In this document: positions 15,689 to 23,239 of the stretch, one piece after another | Numbering within the stretch: the stretch's first letter is position 1 | Layout: every line of letters begins with the position of its first letter | Assembly (NCBI RefSeq): GCF_000414115.1 | Contig: NZ_AOPZ01000257.1 | Coordinates: 1 to 34,516, forward strand | Reading direction: 5' to 3' | Length of the DNA stretch: 34,516 nt | Source of the DNA: Streptomyces aurantiacus JA 4570 | Lineage (GTDB): Bacteria > Actinomycetota > Actinomycetes > Streptomycetales > Streptomycetaceae | Notes under the pieces: generated by a model | What the model was told of the DNA's origin: nothing | Seen by the model: the letters and a program-made list of their open reading frames with translations, nothing else | Database searches by the model: none | Program-made: the position numbers and the translations under genes

Positions 15689-16090
15689 ATGAGCGACGAC
15701 GACGGTCAGGCCGCACTGCCCCACTGGTTCGACGACGACGCCGGTCCGGTGGTGCGTCCGTACGCCATGACGCGCGGGCGCACCACCAGCCCGGCCCAGC
15801 ACCGCCTCGACCTCATCGCGGTGGTGATCGCGGAGTCGCGTGCCGAGGAGACGGAGGCCGACCAGACGCTGTCCCCGGAGCACGTGGACATCGTCGGCCT
15901 GTGCCGTGACACCCCGCAGTCCGTCGCGGAACTCGCGGCGGAACTGGACCTTCCGATCGGTGTGGTCCGCGTCCTGATCGGTGATCTGGTCGACGACCGA
16001 CTGGTGCACGTGACCCGCCCCGTACCCCCCGCCGAGCTGCCGGACGAGAGTATTCTGCGCGACGTGATCAACGGCCTCCGGGCGCTCTGA
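15689..16090 (+). CDS. cvnC: DUF742 protein CvnC
   Basis: A 133-residue DUF742 protein. VRPYAMTRGRTT near residue 22 is the hallmark N-terminal motif. Residues ~70-125 (VDIVGLCRDTPQSVAELAAELDLPIGVVRVLIGDLVDDRLVHV, in segments) read as a winged-helix fold. In conservons this protein is a partner of the membrane-associated heterocomplex, with an unresolved biochemical role. The ATG start has GGGAGGG just upstream. In the usual layout the GTPase gene cvnD follows directly. Here a hydantoinase gene begins 25 bp downstream instead, and cvnD is 3.7 kb away. Confidence 0.92.
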   Translation: MSDDDGQAALPHWFDDDAGPVVRPYAMTRGRTTSPAQHRLDLIAVVIAESRAEETEADQTLSPEHVDIVGLCRDTPQSVAELAAELDLPIGVVRVLIGDLVDDRLVHVTRPVPPAELPDESILRDVINGLRAL

Positions 16091-16115
16091 ACAGCGCGAA
16101 AGCGGGGATTGAGAC

Positions 16116-19100
16116 GTGACAGGCTGGCAGTTCTGGGTCGACAGGGGCGGCACGTTCACGGATGTCGTCGGGCGCCGCCCGGACGGCGGCCTGCTCACGC
16201 ACAAGCTCCTCTCGGACAACCCCGCGCGCTATGCCGACGCCGCCGTCGCGGGCATCCGGGAACTCCTCGTCCAGGCGGGCGCGCTGGACGCCGGCACCTC
16301 GCGGGGCGCGGGGGACGTACCCATCGACGTGGTGCGCATGGGCACCACCGTCGCCACCAACGCCCTCCTGGAGCGCAAGGGCGAGCCGACCGCCCTGGTC
16401 ATCACGCGCGGCTTCCGCGACGCGCTGCGCATCGCCTATCAGAACCGTCCGCGGATCTTCGCCCGCGACATCGTCCTCCCCGAAGAGCTGTACGAACGCG
16501 TCATCGAGTACGACGAGCGGGTCGGCGCCGACGGTGAAGTGCTGCGCGCACCCGACCTCGACGGGCTCGCCGAAGCCCTTCGGAAGGCATACGACGACGG
16601 GATCCGTGCCGTCGCCGTCGTCTGCGTGCACAGCCATCTGTATCCCGCCCACGAGCAGGCGGCCGGTGACCTCGCGCGCCGCACCGGCTTCCCGCAGGTC
16701 TCGCTCTCCAGCGAGGCCAGCCCTCTGATGAAGCTCGTCCCGCGCGGCGACACCGCCGTCGTCGATGCCTATCTCTCGCCCGTCCTGCGGCGCTACGTGG
16801 AGCACGTCGCCGATGAACTCCAGGGCGTGCGGCTGATGTTCATGCAGTCCAACGGCGGGCTCGCGGAAGCCGGCCAGTTCCGCGGCAAGGACGCCATCCT
16901 GTCCGGGCCCGCGGGCGGCATCGTGGGCATGGCCCGCATGTCGCGGCTCGCCGGGTTCGACCGGGTCATCGGTTTCGACATGGGCGGTACGTCGACGGAC
17001 GTGTCGCACTACGCCGGGGCGTACGAACGGGTCTTCACGACGCAGATCGCAGGCGTACGCCTGCGTGCCCCCATGCTCGACATCCACACCGTCGCCGCGG
17101 GCGGCGGCTCCGTGCTGCACTTCGACGGCGCCCGCTACCGGGTGGGCCCCGACTCGGCGGGCGCCGACCCCGGCCCCGCGAGCTACCGCGGCGGCGGCCC
17201 GCTGACGGTCACCGACGCCAACGTGGCCCTCGGCCGTGTCCAAGCCGCCCACTTCCCCCGGGTGTTCGGCCCGGACGGGGACCAGCCGCTCGACGACGCC
17301 CTCGTCCGTGACCGCTTCGCCGACCTCGCCCGGGAGATCACCGAGCAGACCGGCGACGACCGCACCCCGGAACAGGTCGCGGAGGGCTACCTCCAGATCG
17401 CCGTCGCCAACATCGCCGCCGCCGTGAAGCGCATCTCGGTCCAGAAGGGCCACGACATCACGCGCTACGCCCTGACGACCTTCGGCGGCGCGGGCGGCCA
17501 ACACGCGTGCATGGCGGCCGACTCGCTCGGCATCCGCACCGTCCTCGTGCCGCCCATGGCGGGCGTCCTGTCCGCGCTCGGCATCGGCCTCGCCGACACG
17601 ACGGCGATGCGCGAGCAGTCCGTGGAGGCGCCCCTGGAGGCGCCTTCGATGCCGCGTGTGCACAAGACGGCCGACGACCTGGAGGCCGCGGCCCGCGACC
17701 AGCTCGCCGCCGAGGACGTGCCGGCCGACCGGGTGCGCGTCACACGCCGCGCCCACCTGCGCTACGACGGCACCGACACCACCCTCAGCGTCGAGCTCAC
17801 CGAGCCGGACGCCATGACCCGCGCCTTCGAGGAACACCACCGCGCCACCTACTCCTTCACCCTGGACCGCCCCGTGGTCGTCGAGGCCCTCTCCGTGGAG
17901 GCCACCGGACTCACCGAACCCCCGGACCTCTCCGTGCTCGGCGGCACGACCGAGCACGGCACCGCGCGGACCGTGCGCCTGCACACGGGCGGCTCCTGGC
18001 GTGAAGTGCCCCTGCACCGCCGCGAGGAACTGCCGCCCGGCGAACGGGTCACCGGGCCCGCGATCATCACGGAGGCCGGCGCCACCACCGTCGTCGACGA
18101 CGGCTGGCAGGGGGCCATGACCGACGACGGGCACCTGGTCATGGAACGGGTGGCGGCGCCCGCGAGTTCCGACGCCGGGACGGAGGCCGACCCGGTCCTC
18201 CTCGAAGTCTTCAACAACCTCTTCATGTCGATCGCCGAGCAGATGGGCGCCCGCCTGGAGTCCACCGCCCAGTCGGTCAACATCAAGGAGAGGCTGGATT
18301 TCTCCTGCGCCCTGTTCGACCCGGACGGCAACCTCGTCGCCAACGCCCCCCACATCCCCGTCCACCTGGGCTCCATGGGCACCAGCGTCAAGGAGGTCAT
18401 CCGCCGCCGCGGCACCACCATGCGGCCGGGCGACGCCTACGCGGTCAACGACCCGTACCACGGCGGCACCCACCTCCCGGACGTCACCGTCATCACCCCC
18501 GTGTTCGACACCTCCGGGGAGCGGATCCTCTTCCACGTGGCCTCGCGCGGCCACCACGCGGAGATCGGCGGCATCGCACCCGGCTCCATGCCCGCGCGCA
18601 GCCGCACCATCGACGAGGAGGGCATCCTCTTCGACAACTGGCTGCTCGTGGAGGCCGGCCGCCTCCGCGAGGCCGAGACCCTGAGCCTGCTGACCGAGAC
18701 CCGCTACCCCTCCCGCAACCCCGCCACCAACCTCGCCGACCTGCGCGCCCAGATCGCCGCCAACCAGAAGGGTGTCGACGAAGTGGGCCGCATGATCGAC
18801 AACTTCGGGCTCGACGTCGTGCAGGCATACATGCGGCACGTCCAGGACAACGCCGAGGACTCCGTACGCCGCGTCATCGACACCCTCGAAGAGGGCGAGT
18901 TCACCTACGAGACCGACTCGGGCGCCATCATCCAAGTGCGCGTCTCCGTAGACCGCGAACAACGCACGGCCACCGTGGACTTCACCGGCACGTCGCCACA
19001 GCTGGCCACCAACTTCAACGCGCCTTTCGCCGTGGTCAACGCCGCCGTCCTGTACGTCTTCCGTACGCTGGTCGACGACGACATCCCCCTCAACGACGGC

Positions 19101-19766
19101 TGTCTGCGACCGCTGCGCATCGTCGTGCCGGCCGGGAGCTTCCTGTCGCCGGAGCCACCGGCGGCCGTCGTCGCGGGCAATGTGGAGACCTCACAGGCGA
19201 TCACCGGCGCCCTCTATGGAGCGCTCGGGGTGCAGGCCGAGGGCTCCGGCACCATGAACAACGTCACCTTCGGAAACGACCGGCACCAGTACTACGAGAC
19301 GGTGGCCTCCGGCTCCGGCGCGGGAGACGGCTTCGACGGCGCCTCCGTCGTACAGACCCACATGACCAACTCGCGGCTCACCGACCCCGAGGTCCTCGAA
19401 TGGCGGCTGCCCGTCGTCCTGGAGGAGTTCGCCGTACGTCACGGCAGCGGCGGCGAGGGCCGTTGGCGGGGCGGGGACGGCGCCGTACGCCGCATCCGCT
19501 TCCGGGAGCCCATGACGGTCTCCACGCTGTCCCAGCACCGCGTGGTGCCGCCCTACGGCATGGCGGGCGGCGAGCCGGGCGCGCTCGGCTCGGGCCGCGT
19601 CGAGCGGGCCGACGGCGCCGTCGTGCGGCTCGACGGCAGCGACTCGGCCGACGCGGGCCCCGGCGACGTACTCGTGATCGAAACCCCGGGCGGCGGCGGG
19701 TACGGACCGCCGCCGCACAGCGCCACCGGCGCGCACACCACAACTGACGCACCACGCCCCAACTGA
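16116..19766 (+). CDS. Fused hydantoinase A/B protein, 5-oxoprolinase (ATP-hydrolysing)-like
   Basis: A 1,216-residue protein joining HyuA-like and HyuB-like halves, close in layout and length to OPLAH-type 5-oxoprolinases (~1,290). DRGGTFTDVVG (residues 9-19) and GFDMGGTSTD (~286-296) are the ATP/phosphate motifs of the ASKHA-like A half. GAGGQHACMAADSLGI closes its catalytic core. The B half begins near residue 692 (DPVLLEVFNNLFMSIAEQMG) and shows SVNIKERLDFSCALFD, NDPYHGGTHLPDVT and a C-terminal ETPGGGGYG. The family opens 5-oxo-L-proline, N-methylhydantoins or related lactams using ATP; which substrate applies cannot be read here. The GTG start has only a weak GCGGGG site 9-12 nt upstream. 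The gene sits between cvnC and cvnD on the same strand, 25 bp and 42 bp away, so co-transcription is likely. Confidence 0.88.
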   Translation: MTGWQFWVDRGGTFTDVVGRRPDGGLLTHKLLSDNPARYADAAVAGIRELLVQAGALDAGTSRGAGDVPIDVVRMGTTVATNALLERKGEPTALVITRGFRDALRIAYQNRPRIFARDIVLPEELYERVIEYDERVGADGEVLRAPDLDGLAEALRKAYDDGIRAVAVVCVHSHLYPAHEQAAGDLARRTGFPQVSLSSEASPLMKLVPRGDTAVVDAYLSPVLRRYVEHVADELQGVRLMFMQSNGGLAEAGQFRGKDAILSGPAGGIVGMARMSRLAGFDRVIGFDMGGTSTDVSHYAGAYERVFTTQIAGVRLRAPMLDIHTVAAGGGSVLHFDGARYRVGPDSAGADPGPASYRGGGPLTVTDANVALGRVQAAHFPRVFGPDGDQPLDDALVRDRFADLAREITEQTGDDRTPEQVAEGYLQIAVANIAAAVKRISVQKGHDITRYALTTFGGAGGQHACMAADSLGIRTVLVPPMAGVLSALGIGLADTTAMREQSVEAPLEAPSMPRVHKTADDLEAAARDQLAAEDVPADRVRVTRRAHLRYDGTDTTLSVELTEPDAMTRAFEEHHRATYSFTLDRPVVVEALSVEATGLTEPPDLSVLGGTTEHGTARTVRLHTGGSWREVPLHRREELPPGERVTGPAIITEAGATTVVDDGWQGAMTDDGHLVMERVAAPASSDAGTEADPVLLEVFNNLFMSIAEQMGARLESTAQSVNIKERLDFSCALFDPDGNLVANAPHIPVHLGSMGTSVKEVIRRRGTTMRPGDAYAVNDPYHGGTHLPDVTVITPVFDTSGERILFHVASRGHHAEIGGIAPGSMPARSRTIDEEGILFDNWLLVEAGRLREAETLSLLTETRYPSRNPATNLADLRAQIAANQKGVDEVGRMIDNFGLDVVQAYMRHVQDNAEDSVRRVIDTLEEGEFTYETDSGAIIQVRVSVDREQRTATVDFTGTSPQLATNFNAPFAVVNAAVLYVFRTLVDDDIPLNDGCLRPLRIVVPAGSFLSPEPPAAVVAGNVETSQAITGALYGALGVQAEGSGTMNNVTFGNDRHQYYETVASGSGAGDGFDGASVVQTHMTNSRLTDPEVLEWRLPVVLEEFAVRHGSGGEGRWRGGDGAVRRIRFREPMTVSTLSQHRVVPPYGMAGGEPGALGSGRVERADGAVVRLDGSDSADAGPGDVLVIETPGGGGYGPPPHSATGAHTTTDAPRPN

Positions 19767-19771
19767 CGCAC
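19741..19771. repeat. 12-bp direct repeat across the hydantoinase stop codon
   Basis: CAACTGACGCAC occurs at 19741-19752 and again at 19760-19771. The second copy contains the stop codon. A 19-bp period suggests a local duplication. No matching copy is seen at the gene's 5' end, so it is not a clear insertion footprint. Confidence 0.7.
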
Positions 19772-19808
19772 GCGACACCACTGATGACTGATGCAGGAGA
19801 AGAGAGCA

Positions 19809-20414
19809 ATGATCTTCAAGCGTTCTGAGCGCGGTACGGCCCCCGTCGAGCCGGTCACGCTGAAGATCCTGGTGGCGGGCGGCTTCGGCGTGGGCAAGAC
19901 GACCCTCGTCGGCGCGGTCAGCGAGATCAAGCCCCTGCGCACGGAGGAGAACCTCAGCGAGGCCGGGCGGCCCGTCGACGACACCAACGGCGTCCCGGGC
20001 AAGCACACCACCACCGTGGCCATGGACTTCGGCCGGATCACGCTGCGCGAAGACCTGGTCCTGTACCTCTTCGGCACCCCCGGACAGGACCGCTTCTGGT
20101 TCCTCTGGGACGAGCTGGCCACCGGGGCGCTCGGAGCCGTGGTGCTCGCCGACACCCGCCGCCTGGAGGACTGCTTCGCCGCCGTCGACTACTTCGAACG
20201 CCGCTCCATACCGTTCGTTGTCGGCGTCAACTGCTTCGAAGGAGCCACGCGTTACCCCTCCGACGCGGTGCGCCACGCCCTGGACCTCGACGAGAAGACC
20301 CCCGTGGTGCTGTGCGACGCGCGCGAGAAGGAGTCCGTCAAGGAAGTCCTGATCGACGTCGTCGAACACGCGATGGCCATCGGGGCGGCGGCCAGGGAGC
20401 CGGTCGCCACCTGA
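19809..20414 (+). CDS. cvnD: Conservon GTP-binding protein CvnD
   Basis: A 201-residue Ras-like small GTPase. The P-loop is GGFGVGKTT (residues 24-32), the G3 motif GTPGQDRFW begins at 89, and the usual NKxD is replaced by VNCFEG, as is common in the conservon GTPases. GKHTTTVAMDFG carries the switch I threonines. The MIFKRSERG start is preferred over an in-frame ATG six codons earlier because AGGAG lies about 9 nt before it, while the earlier ATG has no site. CvnD is expected to cycle between GTP and GDP at the membrane with CvnA, CvnB and CvnC. It is displaced from cvnC by the hydantoinase gene. Confidence 0.92.
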   Translation: MIFKRSERGTAPVEPVTLKILVAGGFGVGKTTLVGAVSEIKPLRTEENLSEAGRPVDDTNGVPGKHTTTVAMDFGRITLREDLVLYLFGTPGQDRFWFLWDELATGALGAVVLADTRRLEDCFAAVDYFERRSIPFVVGVNCFEGATRYPSDAVRHALDLDEKTPVVLCDAREKESVKEVLIDVVEHAMAIGAAAREPVAT

Positions 20415-20449
20415 CGAAGGGCGTCACGGCCCGTACCCTCGCCGACCGG

Positions 20450-20466
20450 GGTACGAGCCGCGTACC
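20450..20466 (+). terminator. Short hairpin downstream of cvnD
   Basis: GGTACG (20450-20455) pairs with CGTACC (20461-20466) around AGCCG. Flanking CCGG and CCGG bases can extend it with a small bulge. It lies 36 bp after the cvnD stop, a reasonable place for a terminator between convergent genes. Confidence 0.45.
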
Positions 20467-20469
20467 GGC

Positions 20470-20508
20470 CACGCGCGCGTGCGGCGGGCGACCGTCCACG
20501 CGCGCGTG
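20470..20508. repeat. Two identical 12-bp perfect palindromes between convergent cvnD and glpK
   Basis: CACGCGCGCGTG occurs at 20470-20481 and 20497-20508, each a perfect palindrome, with a centre spacing of 27 bp. Each can form a hairpin, and the two copies can pair with each other. They may help terminate transcription from both sides, or bind a protein. Confidence 0.8.
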
Positions 20509-20561
20509 CCTGCCGCACGTGCCCCGGCCGGGGCGAGGACCGGGGACGCGCGGCAAGCGCC

Positions 20562-22106
20562 TCAGCCTCCGCTGTCGCTGCCTTCGCCGTCGCTGCCGTC
20601 TTCGTGCCACCCGAAGCTGCGCTCCACCGCCTTGCGCCAGTTGCGGTACTCGCGCTCGCGCTCGGCCTCCGCCATCTGCGGTGTCCACTCGGCGTCGCGC
20701 TGCCAGTGCGCCTTCAGCTCGTCCAGGTCGTTCCACACGCCCGTGGCGAGCCCGGCGGCGTACGCGGCGCCCAGGCACGTCGTCTCGGACACCCGCGGCC
20801 GGATCACGGGCACACCGAGCACGTCCGCCTGGTGCTGCATCAGCAGGTTGTTCTTGGTCATGCCGCCGTCCACCTTCAGGGTGGTGATGCGCACCCCGGA
20901 GTCCTGGTACATGGCGTCGACGACCTCGCGGGTCTGCCAGCTCGTCGCCTCCAGGACCGCGCGGGCGAGGTGCGCCTTGGTGACGTACCGGGTGAGGCCG
21001 GTGACGACACCGCGCGCGTCGGAGCGCCAGTACGGCGCGAACAGGCCGGAGAACGCGGGCACGATGTAGGCGCCGCCGTTGTCGTCCACGCTCGCCGCGA
21101 GCGTCTCGATCTCGTCCGCGGTGCGGATGATGCCGAGCTGGTCGCGGAACCACTGCACGAGCGCCCCGGTGATCGCGATGGAGCCCTCCAGGCAGTACAC
21201 CGGGGCCTCGGAGCCGATCTTGTACCCCATGGTGGTGAGCAGGCCGCTCTTCGAGGCCACGGGCCGGTTGCCGGTGTTGAGCAGCAGGAAGCTGCCCGTG
21301 CCGTAGGTGTTCTTGGCCGTACCGGTGTCGTAGCAAGCCTGCCCGAAGATGGCGGCCTGCTGGTCGCCGAGCGCGGAGGCGACCGGGACGCCCGAGAGCT
21401 GTCCGACGGCCGTTCCGTACACCTCGGCCGACGACTTGATCTCCGGCAGGACAGCCTCCGGGACGTTCATCGCCGACAGGATCGAGGAGTCCCACTGGAG
21501 GGTCTCCAGGTTCATCAGCATCGTGCGCCCCGCGTTGGTGACGTCGGTGACGTGCACGCCGCCGTCCGTGCCGCCGGTGAGGTTCCAGATGAGCCAGGAG
21601 TCGATGGTCCCGAAGGCGATGTCGCCGCGCTCGGCGCGCGCCCGCAGGCCGGGCACGTTGTCGAGCAGCCAGGCCGCCTTGGGCCCGGAGAAGTAGCTCG
21701 CGAGCGGCAGGCCGGTCTGGTCGCGGAAGCGGTCCTGGCCGTCCGAGCCGCCCAGTTCGTTGCAGAGCGCCGATGTCCGGGTGTCCTGCCAGACGATCGC
21801 GTTGTGCACGGGCTTGCCGGTGGCGCGGTCCCACAGGACCGTCGTCTCCCGCTGGTTGGTGATGCCGAGCGCGCTGAGCTGGTCCGCGCGCAGTCCCGCC
21901 TTGGCGAGCGCGCCCGCGACGACCGCCTGCACCTTGGACCAGATCTCGGTGGCGTCGTGCTCCACCCAGCCGGGCTTGGGAAAGATCTGCCGGTGCTCGC
22001 GCTGGTCCACGGCCACGATCGCGCCGTCCTGGTCGAAGACGATGCAGCGGCTCGAGGTGGTGCCTTGGTCGATTGCGGCGACGAATTTCACGGAGCTGTC
22101 CGTCAT
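20562..22106 (-). CDS. glpK: Glycerol kinase GlpK
   Basis: A 514-residue FGGY-family kinase. AAIDQGTTSSR (residues 10-20) is the N-terminal phosphate-binding motif. GWVEHDATEIW, NQRETTVLWDRATGKPVHNAIVWQDTRT (in parts) and DGGMTKNNLLMQ are typical of glycerol kinases. It phosphorylates glycerol to glycerol 3-phosphate with ATP. The ATG start has AGGGG 5 nt upstream. It follows glpF on the same strand with a 24-bp gap, so glpF-glpK form an operon. The glycerol 3-phosphate dehydrogenase gene that often completes such operons is not in the window. Confidence 0.97.
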   Translation of the reverse strand: MTDSSVKFVAAIDQGTTSSRCIVFDQDGAIVAVDQREHRQIFPKPGWVEHDATEIWSKVQAVVAGALAKAGLRADQLSALGITNQRETTVLWDRATGKPVHNAIVWQDTRTSALCNELGGSDGQDRFRDQTGLPLASYFSGPKAAWLLDNVPGLRARAERGDIAFGTIDSWLIWNLTGGTDGGVHVTDVTNAGRTMLMNLETLQWDSSILSAMNVPEAVLPEIKSSAEVYGTAVGQLSGVPVASALGDQQAAIFGQACYDTGTAKNTYGTGSFLLLNTGNRPVASKSGLLTTMGYKIGSEAPVYCLEGSIAITGALVQWFRDQLGIIRTADEIETLAASVDDNGGAYIVPAFSGLFAPYWRSDARGVVTGLTRYVTKAHLARAVLEATSWQTREVVDAMYQDSGVRITTLKVDGGMTKNNLLMQHQADVLGVPVIRPRVSETTCLGAAYAAGLATGVWNDLDELKAHWQRDAEWTPQMAEAEREREYRNWRKAVERSFGWHEDGSDGEGSDSGG

Positions 22107-22130
22107 GGCTACCCCTTGGAGGAAGGCTGC

Positions 22131-22883
22131 TCAGAAGGCTGCGTTGTAGAGGAGACCCGCGAGGAGCCCGCCGATCAGCGGTCCGGCGACCGGAACCCAG
22201 GCATAACTCCAGTCGGACGTGCCCTTGTTCGGGATCGGCAGGAAGTGGTGCACGATGCGCGGGCCGAGGTCACGCGCGGGGTTGATCGCGTAGCCGGTGG
22301 GCCCGCCGAGCGAGAGGCCGATGCCGACGACGAGGAAGGCGACGATCAGGATCTGGGTGCCGGACTCGCCGAGCCCCTTGGTGAGGCCGAAGGAGAGGAT
22401 GGGCAGCACCAGGGCGACGGTTCCGATGATCTCGGTCAGCAGGTTGGCGACGGGGTTCCTGATCTCCGGGATGGTGGAGAAGATGCCGAGCGTCGGCGTG
22501 GGAGTGTGCGTCCCGGGCACCGCCTTGGTGCCCCGTGTCCCGTTGGCATTGAACTGCGCGAGATACACCAGGTACGCGAGGACGGCGCCGAGCATGGCGC
22601 CGATCATCTGCCCCGCCAGATAGATCCAGACCTTGTCCCATTTCTCGGTGTCGACGGCGATGCCGAGGGTGACGGCCGGGTTCAGGTGGCCCCCGGACAG
22701 CGGCGCGGCGGTGTAGGCACCCGCCATCACACCGAAGCCCCAGCCGAACGCGATGACGATCCATCCGGAAGCTTTGGCCTTCGAGTGGTTCAGGGTGACG
22801 GCGGCGCACACGCCGGCGCCGAAGAGAATCAGGATCGCGGTGCCGATGATCTCACCGACGAAGATGTCCCCATTCGAGTACAT
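22131..22883 (-). CDS. glpF: Glycerol uptake facilitator GlpF (aquaglyceroporin)
   Basis: A 250-residue MIP-family channel with six hydrophobic helices. The two NPA half-helices are GGHLNPAVT (NPA at 68-70) and INPARDLGPR (201-205). The Asp after the second NPAR is the residue that marks glycerol facilitators rather than water-only aquaporins. It lets glycerol diffuse into the cell, where GlpK traps it. The MYSNG start has AGGAG 5-6 nt upstream. The open frame continues upstream without protein-like content, and that extension is rejected. Confidence 0.96.
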   Translation of the reverse strand: MYSNGDIFVGEIIGTAILILFGAGVCAAVTLNHSKAKASGWIVIAFGWGFGVMAGAYTAAPLSGGHLNPAVTLGIAVDTEKWDKVWIYLAGQMIGAMLGAVLAYLVYLAQFNANGTRGTKAVPGTHTPTPTLGIFSTIPEIRNPVANLLTEIIGTVALVLPILSFGLTKGLGESGTQILIVAFLVVGIGLSLGGPTGYAINPARDLGPRIVHHFLPIPNKGTSDWSYAWVPVAGPLIGGLLAGLLYNAAF

Positions 22884-23239
22884 GGCGGCTCCTAGGCCCT
22901 TGGCCCGGGGTGGTGGGCCCCGGTACTCCGTGCAGGGTGCGTTCCCACGACTACTGCCCGGCCGCAGCCCGCACCGGCTGGGGGCAGGGGTCCCGCGCCC
23001 TGCCCGGCCTCGGTGGCGAGCGTGCCGTCGCAGTCGAATCGCCCATGGGGGATGACCCGTTGAACAGGCTCTTTGCGCGGAGCCTTGGAGCACACGGGCC
23101 CTGAGCGGCGAGATGCCGAAGAGCGGCGATGCCGACTGACACCGGGAAGTGTTCACCGGTGGTGATGGAGCGTCAAGGTCGCGGACGCCACCGGTTGACC
23201 GGGGCGACGACTTCCGTCGCCGGGCCTCCGGGGACGATG
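22884..23239. other. 356-bp region upstream of glpF
   Basis: No gene is convincing here. It must contain the glpFK promoter (minus strand). A possible but poor pair on the minus strand is TTGACG with TGAACA at 15 bp, around 23150-23180. CACCGG/CCGGTG inverted halves lie nearby. A hairpin near 23203-23221 probably ends the thiolase-like transcript. No recognised glycerol-operon operator was identified by eye. Confidence 0.45.
23203..23221 (-). terminator. Hairpin after the thiolase-like gene
   Basis: GGCGACG (23203-23209) and CGTCGCC (23215-23221) form a perfect 7-bp stem around a 5-nt loop. It lies 18 bp past the stop codon of the thiolase-like gene and before the glpFK promoter region. Confidence 0.5.

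Noticed and set aside
16068..18962. A 964-residue open frame antisense to the hydantoinase gene.
   Set aside because: It mirrors the real gene codon for codon and is rich in Val/Gly/Asp/His as such shadows are. No domain was recognised.
16116..19766. Hydantoinase gene as part of a mobile element.
   Set aside because: There is no transposase, integrase or inverted repeat, and base composition and codon use look like the neighbours. Only a short direct repeat at the 3' side is seen.
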